Of a stretch of 5,361 nt of DNA, positions 1 to 5,361 are shown in pieces (the first letter of the stretch is position 1; every line of letters starts with the position of its first letter). The notes beneath the pieces were generated by a model. It was given only the letters and a program-made list of their open reading frames with translations. It did no database searches and was not told the origin of the DNA. Made by a program: the position numbers and the translations under genes. The stretch covers positions 1 to 5,361 of the forward strand of contig CACZSO010000226.1 of the NCBI GenBank assembly GCA_902783795.1. Direction: 5' to 3'. The stretch is from an uncultured Eubacteriales bacterium (lineage in GTDB: Bacteria > Bacillota > Clostridia > Lachnospirales > Lachnospiraceae).

Positions 1-987
1 AAGGCCATCATGCAGTATCATCAGCTGAAGGGCCTGCCGAACCTCGACATTAACCACATCTATACCGGCAATGGTGTTTCCGAAATGATCTCCATGTGCA
101 TGCAGGGTCTTCTGGATAATGGGGACGAGATCCTGGTGCCCTCACCGGATTATCCGCTGTGGACGGCCTGCGTGACATTGTCCGGCGGAAAGGCGGTGCA
201 CTATGTCTGTGACGAACAGGCGGAATGGTATCCAGATATTGAAGATATTAAGAGCAAGGTAACCGCGAAGACCAAAGGCATCGTGGTCATTAATCCGAAT
301 AACCCCACCGGCGCCCTTTATCCGAAGGAGCTTTTAGAGCAGATCGTGGAGGTGGCCCGGGAACATGAACTCATCATTTTCGCCGATGAAGTCTATGACC
401 GGCTGGTGATGGATGGATTGAAGCATGTTTCCATCGCTTCTCTGGCACCGGATCTTTGCTGCGTGACCCTGAACGGTCTGTCCAAATCTCACCGGATCGC
501 TGGTTTTCGGGTGGGCTGGATGGCTATTTCCGGAAGAAAAGACCATGTGAAAGACTATATCGAAGGTCTGAACATGCTGTCTTCCATGCGGCTTTGCTCT
601 AATGTGCCGGCCCAGACCATCGTACAGACGGCCTTAGGCGGCACCCAGAGTTCAGAAAGCCTGCTGGTACCCGGCGGCCGTATCTATGAGCAGCGGGAAG
701 TGGTGGACAGCATGGTCAATGCGATCCCGGGTCTTTCGGAAGTGCGCCCGAAAGCGGCATTCTATACCTTCCCGAAGCTGGATGCCAAACGTTTCAATAT
801 AACAAGTGACGAACAGTTCTGTATAGACCTTTTAAGAGAAAAGAAGGTACTCCTGGTGGCTGGCACCGGTTTCCACTATGAGACACCGGATCATTTCCGT
901 ATCGTATATCTGCCGCGGGTGGATGTACTGAGGGAAGCCTTGGATGCGTTAGGAGAGTTCTTGGATGGATACAAACAGCATGCCTGA
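1..987 (+). CDS. alaA: AlaA-type glutamate-pyruvate (alanine) aminotransferase, 5'-truncated by window edge
   Basis: PLP-dependent class I/II (fold type I) aminotransferase, inferred to convert pyruvate + glutamate to L-alanine + 2-oxoglutarate in the cytoplasm. The frame is open to base 1 (codons for K-A-I precede the first ATG at 10), so that ATG is internal. From memory of E. coli AlaA (about 405 aa), roughly 80 N-terminal residues lie outside the window. Counting the ATG at 10 as residue 1: the substrate/PLP loop NPNNPTG is at 95-101, the PLP-pyridine Asp and Tyr of FADEVYD are D126 and Y129, the Schiff-base lysine in NGLSKS is K159, the phosphate-binding Arg in GFRVGW is R167, and the carboxylate-binding Arg in DHFRIV is R297. 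Stretches such as VPSPDYPLWTA, SMRLCSNVPAQ, PGGRIYEQR and LDAKRFNI match AlaA closely and separate it from generic aspartate aminotransferases. It ends in TGA inside the start of the downstream ATPase gene, so the two are co-transcribed. No disrupted motif is seen. The exact amino-acceptor preference is inferred from similarity. Confidence 0.92.
   Translation, partial: KAIMQYHQLKGLPNLDINHIYTGNGVSEMISMCMQGLLDNGDEILVPSPDYPLWTACVTLSGGKAVHYVCDEQAEWYPDIEDIKSKVTAKTKGIVVINPNNPTGALYPKELLEQIVEVAREHELIIFADEVYDRLVMDGLKHVSIASLAPDLCCVTLNGLSKSHRIAGFRVGWMAISGRKDHVKDYIEGLNMLSSMRLCSNVPAQTIVQTALGGTQSSESLLVPGGRIYEQREVVDSMVNAIPGLSEVRPKAAFYTFPKLDAKRFNITSDEQFCIDLLREKKVLLVAGTGFHYETPDHFRIVYLPRVDVLREALDALGEFLDGYKQHA
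951..957 (+). promoter_or_regulatory. Ribosome binding site of the P-type ATPase gene, inside alaA
   Basis: AGGAGAG lies 7 nt upstream of the ATG at 965, within the last codons of alaA. It decides in favour of the 965 start over the in-frame ATG at 980, which has no Shine-Dalgarno sequence at a proper distance. Ribosomes finishing alaA at 987 would pass over this site, which fits translational coupling. Confidence 0.75.
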
Positions 988-3421
988 TGAGGGCATTACA
1001 CTAAAACCTTTAAAAAAACCTGCACAGAAATCTGAAGTTAAGGTCCGTTCCCTGGACCAGGGACTTACCAGAGAAGACGTAGAAAAACGCGTGAAGGAAG
1101 GCCGGGTCAATACACCGGCCGCTCCTCAGGGTAAAACCGTCGCCCAGATCTTCCGGACGAATCTCATCACTTTCTTCAACCTTTTGAATGTGGTGTTCTT
1201 TGTCCTGATCATCATAGTGGGGTCTTATAAAAACTCATTGTTCATCCTGATCATCCTGATCAACTCTGCCGTAGGTATCATACAGGAATTGAGGGCCAAG
1301 AAAACATTGGACTCTCTGAAGATCCTGACGGCATCCCATCAGGAAGTGATCCGTGACGGCGAACACGTGAAGATTGATATCGCACAGATCGTGGAAGATG
1401 ACCTGATCGTCCTGGATACGGGAGAACAGATCCCTGCTGATTCCAGGGTCATCACCGGCACTATGGAATGCAATGAATCCATGCTGACCGGCGAGTCGGA
1501 CAATGTCCTGAAGAAACCGGGAGACTTGGTCTATTCCGGCGCTTTTGTCACTTCAGGCAATGCTCTTTGCCAGGTCATTCATGTTGGTAAGGATAACTAT
1601 ATCGAGACCATCGCCGGTGAAGCCAAAAAGACAAAAGCGGTGAATTCCCAGCTGAGGAACAGTATAGACCAGATCCTGCACCTGGTGTCTTATTTCATTG
1701 TTCCTTTGTGTGCAGCTTTGTTCTGCAAAATGTATTTCCTGACGGGCAGCAGCCTGAAGGAAAGTGTGGAATCCATGGTCACTTCCGGTATCGGTATGAT
1801 CCCTGAAGGTATCGTGCTGCTGACATCTGCAGCTCTGACTCTGGGTGTGGTGCGTCTGGCGCAGAAGCAGACAGTGGTCCAGGAATTATACTGCATCGAG
1901 ACACTGGCCAGAGTGGATGTTTTATGCCTGGACAAGACTGGCACATTGACAGAAGGCCGCATCCGGGTAGAACGCTCAGTCAATATGGATGCCAGGCCGG
2001 AAAAAATGCAGGAAGCTTACCAGAATATCCTGGCATCTCTGCCGTCGCTGAATGAAACGGCGGTGGGGATTACTGAATACTATGGAGAAACGAAGACACC
2101 CTGGCATACAGAATTTGTGATTCCTTTTTCTTCTGAACGTAAATATTCCGGTGCATCCTTCACCGGCCAGGGGACCTGGTACATGGGGGCTTTCCAGTAT
2201 CTGATCCCGCAGAATAAGGAAGTATCAGAGATGATACGGCCTTATCTGGAACAGGGCTTAAGGGTCATCATGCTGTGTCATTCTGACAGGAATGTCACGG
2301 ATTTCTCTCTGCCGGATGATGTCAGACCGGCCGGGTTCCTGGTCATGTCCGACGTGATCCGCAGAGACTGTGAAAGGACATTGAAATTCTTCAAAGACCA
2401 GGGCGTGGATCTGAAAGTCATCTCCGGAGATGATCCTCTGACCGTTTCCAAGATCGCCCAGAAATGCGGCCTGGAAGGAGCTGAAAAATATTGTGATGCT
2501 TCTAAACTGGCTGATAGGGCAGCGGTGATGGAAGCCGTGGAAAAATACCGGATCTTCGGCCGTGTGACCCCGGATAAAAAGAAGATGATGGTGGAGTGCC
2601 TTCAGGAAAAAGGCCATACGGTTGCGATGACCGGCGACGGTGTGAACGATGTGCCGGCCCTTAAACAGGCGGACTGTTCTATCGCTATGGCCAGCGGCTC
2701 AGAAGCGGCAAAACATACGGCCAATATCGTGCTTTTGAATTCTGATTTCAGCTCAATGCCGGATGTGGTGAATGAAGGCCGCCGGGTCATCAATAATATC
2801 TGCAGCGCAGCCTCCATGTATCTGATCAAGACTACGTTTTCCGTGCTGCTGACCTTGGGTACACTGCTGATAGGGCGGCATTATCCCTTTCAGGCAGTCC
2901 AGCTGTCCATTATATCAGGATGTGCAGTGGGTATTCCTACTTTCTTCCTGCAGCTGGAGCCCACCTTCAAACAGATCAGCAATAACTTTATGGAGAAGGT
3001 GTTCAGAAATGCACTTCCTGCCGGTATCGTTATCGCTATCGTGAATCTGCTGATCTCCAATATCGGTATCTGGCTGGATGCCCAGAACAGACCCATGCTG
3101 TCTACCATCTGTGTGCTTTCTGTGGGCTGGATCTACTTCTTTATGTTGAAGAGGATCTATTCACCCATGTCAGCTTACCGGCGGACGGTATGTTATATCA
3201 TGGAAGTCGTTTACCTCATCGTCATGATCATCGGACAGAATATCCTGGAGCTGACTTCCGTGACACTTCCCGGCATTATGACATTGATAGGCATCATTAT
3301 GATCTCACCCATCCTGATCGACTTGTTCGAGGCTTTGTACGATAAACGGATAGGTCCTAAGATCCAGATGATCGCGGAGAAAGGTTATGTCAAAAAGAAA
3401 CAGAAAAAGGCAGAGAGGTAA
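965..3421 (+). CDS. Cation-transporting P-type ATPase, CtpE/Exp7-like (HAD-IC family)
   Basis: Integral membrane pump of 818 aa that couples ATP hydrolysis to cation movement. Seen in order: a short cytosolic N-terminus without CxxC or other metal-binding domain; helices M1-M2 (about 66-109); actuator domain with TGES at 175-178; M3-M4 (about 240-298) with PEGIVLLTS at 280-288; phosphorylation motif DKTGTLT with D323; nucleotide-domain FSSERKYSGASF at 388-399 (K393); ISGDDP at 486-491; TPDKKK at 535-540; hinge TGDGVNDVPAL at 556-566; then six hydrophobic segments M5-M10 (about 613-788) and a lysine-rich tail. All catalytic motifs are intact, so an active enzyme is expected. The M4 PEG-[IVL]-VLL motif and the M6 segment GIPTFFLQLEPT differ from classical PEGLP Ca2+ pumps and resemble mycobacterial CtpE (reported as a Ca2+ uptake pump) and pneumococcal Exp7. 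The ion is therefore inferred as Ca2+ or another divalent cation, not proven. The gene overlaps alaA by 23 nt and the next gene by 35 nt. Confidence 0.9.
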   Translation: MDTNSMPDEGITLKPLKKPAQKSEVKVRSLDQGLTREDVEKRVKEGRVNTPAAPQGKTVAQIFRTNLITFFNLLNVVFFVLIIIVGSYKNSLFILIILINSAVGIIQELRAKKTLDSLKILTASHQEVIRDGEHVKIDIAQIVEDDLIVLDTGEQIPADSRVITGTMECNESMLTGESDNVLKKPGDLVYSGAFVTSGNALCQVIHVGKDNYIETIAGEAKKTKAVNSQLRNSIDQILHLVSYFIVPLCAALFCKMYFLTGSSLKESVESMVTSGIGMIPEGIVLLTSAALTLGVVRLAQKQTVVQELYCIETLARVDVLCLDKTGTLTEGRIRVERSVNMDARPEKMQEAYQNILASLPSLNETAVGITEYYGETKTPWHTEFVIPFSSERKYSGASFTGQGTWYMGAFQYLIPQNKEVSEMIRPYLEQGLRVIMLCHSDRNVTDFSLPDDVRPAGFLVMSDVIRRDCERTLKFFKDQGVDLKVISGDDPLTVSKIAQKCGLEGAEKYCDASKLADRAAVMEAVEKYRIFGRVTPDKKKMMVECLQEKGHTVAMTGDGVNDVPALKQADCSIAMASGSEAAKHTANIVLLNSDFSSMPDVVNEGRRVINNICSAASMYLIKTTFSVLLTLGTLLIGRHYPFQAVQLSIISGCAVGIPTFFLQLEPTFKQISNNFMEKVFRNALPAGIVIAIVNLLISNIGIWLDAQNRPMLSTICVLSVGWIYFFMLKRIYSPMSAYRRTVCYIMEVVYLIVMIIGQNILELTSVTLPGIMTLIGIIMISPILIDLFEALYDKRIGPKIQMIAEKGYVKKKQKKAER
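3376..3384 (+). promoter_or_regulatory. Ribosome binding site of the NlpC/P60 lipoprotein gene, inside the ATPase gene
   Basis: GGAGAAAGG ends just before the ATG at 3387; the GGAG core is 7 nt from the start. It lies within the last coding portion of the ATPase and supports the 3387 start, which also yields a complete lipoprotein signal peptide. The 35-nt overlap suggests coupled translation of the two proteins. Confidence 0.75.
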
Positions 3422-4979
3422 AGTGCTGATCATTACAGGTCTTTTGACAGTACTTCTGGCCCTGTCATCCTGCAAGGGAAGCAGTACATCCTCCCAGCCA
3501 TCAGATACGGAGACTTTGGGAACGACGGAAGAATCAGGATATACAGAGACAGAGAGCCAGGAAGACAGCTCTTCAGAAACCGAGAAAGATACCAGTACCT
3601 CAGATACAGAAGAAAGTACAGACGTTTCCTCTTCAGATACAGAAACTGAGACAACATCTAAGACGGATCCTGACACGAAAGAAGCTTCATCATCAGAAAC
3701 AGAAACAGATATTTCCTCTGATACAGGATCTGATACGTCCTCTGAAACAGAGCCGGATACTTCTTCTTGGGAGGCCGGATCCTCTGAAACAGAGACCGGT
3801 GAGTCTGTTTCAGAAAGTCCCGGTCCGGAACAGGCCTATGTCCGTTTCTTCGGCCATCTGATGGAAGGAACGCTGGCAGAGATCAATAAAAGGACTTTGG
3901 CAGATCCTGCTTCCATGCTGTTCGATGTTGCTGAGGATTACGTTTCTTTTACGGCAGGAGAAGTGCTTCAGAAGATCAGCGCCTATACATTGCCGGATAC
4001 GTCAGTCTACGGGAACGTACTGCCGGACGAGAACATAAAAAACACGTTGCTTGCGGCCAGGAATACGGCGCCTCTGGAAGCTGATCAAGGAAAAGTCATC
4101 ATTCCGGAATATGCTATCCTGACAGAAAACACATCGGTCCGGGGGTTCCCGACAGAGCTGAAAGCCAGGAACAGTCTGGATGAAGGAGCCTTTGACTATT
4201 TCCAGGAAACAGTGTTGAACTATGGAAATGGGGTGCTGGTGCTTCATTATACCCAGGACAGGACTTATGCTTTCGTCCAGGGTTATAATTACGCCGGCTG
4301 GGTCCTGACATCCTGCTTAGGCATGACAGACCGGAGCACTTACACAGCCTTTTTAGATCAGGATCGGTTTTTGATCTGTACACATCCGGATGTCAATGAT
4401 CAAAAAAGCCGGCTGGGTATCATGCTTCCTTACCGGGAAAAGAAGGGGACGGTCTATATGGTCATCTATCCGGAAAGAGATGAAAACGGACAGCTGTATC
4501 TTGACGAAAGAGAGCTGGATACCGCTGCTTCACCAGCCTCCTGGTCAGACGGATTCCTCCCCTGGTCAGAAGAAGAGATCATAAGAAGAGCCTGTCTCCT
4601 TACGGATCTTACTTATGGCTGGGGTGACGAAGGAAACCGGTATGACTGTTCATCTACGACAGGTCTTCTGTACCTGTTATTCGGCGTTTACGTGCCCAGA
4701 AACACATCTATCATGCCGGCCTTCGGAGGGGGAGTACTGAACCTTTCAGAAGTATCGGACCGGGATCAGGAGATCGAGGCCCATCCCGGCGCCCTTTTGC
4801 TTATGCCGGGTCATGTGGTGATGTATCTTTACCGGTCCGAAGACGGGAAACATGTGGTGCTTCACAATACTGTCTATAACGGAGCCTACCGGGTCATCAT
4901 CAACCGTCTGGAAGACATGCAGACAGCTTCCGGTGTCTCTTACCGGGACCTGCTTAGCCATATAATCTATATTCAGTAA
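3387..4979 (+). CDS. Surface lipoprotein with Ser/Thr/Asp/Glu-rich stalk, SH3-like modules and NlpC/P60 peptidase domain
   Basis: Predicted 530-aa lipid-anchored cell-wall peptidase. The N-terminus has a strongly basic stretch (residues 3-12), a hydrophobic core (13-25) and lipobox LSSC with the lipidated Cys at C29. Residues 31-146 form a low-complexity acidic, hydroxyl-rich stalk. Residues about 147-235 look like the helical N-terminal region that accompanies SH3-type NlpC/P60 enzymes (INKRTLADPAS). Two SH3-like beta modules follow: about 236-310, with VRGFPTELKA and YAGWVLTSC, and about 311-390. The C-terminal NlpC/P60 domain (about 394-530) shows YGWG at 410-413, the catalytic Cys in YDCSS (C421), VPRNTS at 436-441, the catalytic His in PGHVVMYL (H476), and a likely third polar residue, H493, in LHN. 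The triad appears complete. By analogy with YkfC-like enzymes it may cut the gamma-D-Glu to diamino acid bond of stem peptides; the exact bond is inferred. It is translationally overlapped with the ATPase gene and lies 15 nt before alaS. Confidence 0.88.
   Translation: MSKRNRKRQRGKVLIITGLLTVLLALSSCKGSSTSSQPSDTETLGTTEESGYTETESQEDSSSETEKDTSTSDTEESTDVSSSDTETETTSKTDPDTKEASSSETETDISSDTGSDTSSETEPDTSSWEAGSSETETGESVSESPGPEQAYVRFFGHLMEGTLAEINKRTLADPASMLFDVAEDYVSFTAGEVLQKISAYTLPDTSVYGNVLPDENIKNTLLAARNTAPLEADQGKVIIPEYAILTENTSVRGFPTELKARNSLDEGAFDYFQETVLNYGNGVLVLHYTQDRTYAFVQGYNYAGWVLTSCLGMTDRSTYTAFLDQDRFLICTHPDVNDQKSRLGIMLPYREKKGTVYMVIYPERDENGQLYLDERELDTAASPASWSDGFLPWSEEEIIRRACLLTDLTYGWGDEGNRYDCSSTTGLLYLLFGVYVPRNTSIMPAFGGGVLNLSEVSDRDQEIEAHPGALLLMPGHVVMYLYRSEDGKHVVLHNTVYNGAYRVIINRLEDMQTASGVSYRDLLSHIIYIQ
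3477..3824 (+). repeat. Low-complexity stalk-coding region with degenerate SSETE/SDTE-type repeats
   Basis: About 116 codons (residues 31-146 of the lipoprotein) are made almost wholly of Ser, Thr, Glu and Asp with few hydrophobic residues, in variations of SSSETE, SDTE, SSDTETE and SSETEPDT. At the DNA level the units are degenerate variants of a TCAGATACAGAA / TCTGAAACAGAG theme. The clearest exact copy is the 15-mer TCCTCTGAAACAGAG at 3738-3752 and again at 3780-3794, a 42-nt period. The region probably forms an extended, negatively charged spacer lifting the enzyme away from the membrane. Its repeat nature makes length variation between strains plausible. Confidence 0.8.
4961..4966 (+). 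promoter_or_regulatory. Candidate -10 element for an internal alaS promoter
   Basis: A perfect TATAAT lies at the very end of the lipoprotein gene. A start of transcription near 4973 would leave a short leader carrying the alaS ribosome binding site. The -35 side is weak: the best match is CTTACC at 4939-4944 with a 16-nt spacer (3 of 6 positions), and there is no extended -10 TGn. Another TATAAT occurs by chance deep inside the same gene (4284-4289), so this is only a candidate. Confidence 0.25.
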
Positions 4980-4983
4980 TGAA

Positions 4984-4988
4984 TGGAG
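4984..4988 (+). promoter_or_regulatory. Ribosome binding site of alaS
   Basis: TGGAG in the 15-nt gap after the lipoprotein stop; the GGAG core is 6 nt from the ATG at 4995, which fixes the alaS start. Confidence 0.75.
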
Positions 4989-4994
4989 TAAGAA

Positions 4995-5361
4995 ATGAAA
5001 AAATACGGTGTCAATGAATTACGTGAAATGTATCTTGACTATTTCGAGAAACAAGGCCATCTGCGCCTGAAAAGCTTCTCATTAGTGCCGGAAAATGATA
5101 AATCAGTGCTGATCATCAATGCCGGTATGACGCCTTTAAAGCCCTATTTTACGGGCCAGGAGATCCCGCCCAGAAAAAGGATCTGTACCTGTCAGAAATG
5201 CATCAGGACAAGCGATATCGACAACGTAGGAAAGACTCAGCGGCATGGGTCTTTCTTTGAAATGCTGGGAAACTTCTCCTTCGGCGATTATTTCAAGAAA
5301 GAAGCCATCGCCTACGGCTGGGAATTCCTCACCGAGGTGATGAAGATAAACAAGGACTGGC
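4995..5361 (+). CDS. alaS: Alanyl-tRNA synthetase, N-terminal 122 residues (3' truncated by window edge)
   Basis: Class II aminoacyl-tRNA synthetase that charges tRNA-Ala with L-alanine in the cytoplasm. The frame starting MKKYGVNELREMYLDYF is open to the last base of the window. Family hallmarks seen: the GH at 21-22 followed by SFSLVPENDKSVLIINAGM (residues 27-45, a motif-1-like segment), KPYFTG at 49-54, QKCIRT at 67-72 (R71), and the motif-2 region RHGSFFEMLGNFSFGDYF at 83-100. These belong to the aminoacylation core. The full protein is usually about 870-880 aa, so only about one seventh is present; the tRNA-recognition, editing and C-Ala domains lie beyond the edge. The short CIRTSDIDNVG form, without the longer insertion of enterobacterial AlaS, is typical of clostridial proteins. 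The gene follows the lipoprotein gene by 15 nt, so it is probably at least partly read from an upstream promoter. Confidence 0.95.
   Translation, partial: MKKYGVNELREMYLDYFEKQGHLRLKSFSLVPENDKSVLIINAGMTPLKPYFTGQEIPPRKRICTCQKCIRTSDIDNVGKTQRHGSFFEMLGNFSFGDYFKKEAIAYGWEFLTEVMKINKDW

Noticed and set aside
980..982. Alternative ATG start for the ATPase at 980
   Set aside because: The ATG at 965 has a well-spaced AGGAGAG and 980 does not; the 5-residue difference does not affect any domain.
1206..1262. Tandem ATCCTGATC-like repeats and a high density of GATC sites through the ATPase gene
   Set aside because: Explained by Leu/Ile-rich membrane helices written with the favoured codons CTG and ATC; not evidence of a regulatory repeat or methylation cluster.
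3305..3676. Long antisense open frame opposite the stalk region (Ser/Val-rich translation)
   Set aside because: It is the complement of the repetitive S/T/D/E codons, which lack stops on the reverse strand; no family signature or credible start context.
4284..4289. TATAAT inside the lipoprotein gene as a promoter
   Set aside because: Deep within coding sequence, far from any gene start, in the codons of the SH3-like module (GYNYAG).
4368..4406. Inverted repeat TTTTTGATC / GATCAAAAA with a 21-nt loop, like a terminator or protein-binding site
   Set aside because: The stem is 9 bp and AT-rich with a large loop, lies in the middle of the lipoprotein coding region, and has no GC-rich stem followed by a T run; chance is the simplest reading.

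Overview
The window reads as a compact chromosomal segment of a Firmicute of class Clostridia, most likely a member of the Lachnospiraceae. This rests on the AlaS N-terminus (which lacks the longer insertion seen in enterobacterial AlaS around residue 72), strong GGAG-type ribosome binding sites, an intermediate base composition, and a Gram-positive-style lipoprotein with an NlpC/P60 domain. The genus cannot be named from the sequence alone.

Layout: four genes lie on the + strand with almost no intergenic DNA. (1) 1-987 is the 3' part of alaA (glutamate-pyruvate aminotransferase), running in from the left edge. (2) 965-3421 is a complete 818-residue ten-helix P-type cation ATPase. It resembles the CtpE/Exp7-type group (M4 motif PEGIVLL) rather than the classical PEGLP calcium pumps. 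(3) 3387-4979 is a complete 530-residue lipoprotein with a long Ser/Thr/Asp/Glu-rich stalk, SH3-like modules and a C-terminal NlpC/P60 peptidase domain. (4) 4995-5361 is the first 122 codons of alaS (alanyl-tRNA synthetase), running off the right edge. Genes 1/2 overlap by 23 nt, genes 2/3 by 35 nt, and genes 3/4 are separated by 15 nt. This points to one transcription unit with translational coupling.

How they may work together: alaA makes L-alanine from pyruvate and glutamate, and alaS charges it onto tRNA. Between them sit a membrane cation pump and a surface-anchored peptidase of a class that cuts cell-wall stem peptides, which begin with L-alanine. The two envelope genes are the most tightly interlocked pair and may act together at the cell surface. 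The shared alanine theme is suggestive but unproven. No mobile element, CRISPR array, RNA gene or convincing terminator was seen, and no stretch over 15 nt is free of coding sequence. I see no sign of a wholly new system; the notable points are the gene combination, the ATPase's divergent ion-path motifs, and the lack of room for a T-box next to alaS.
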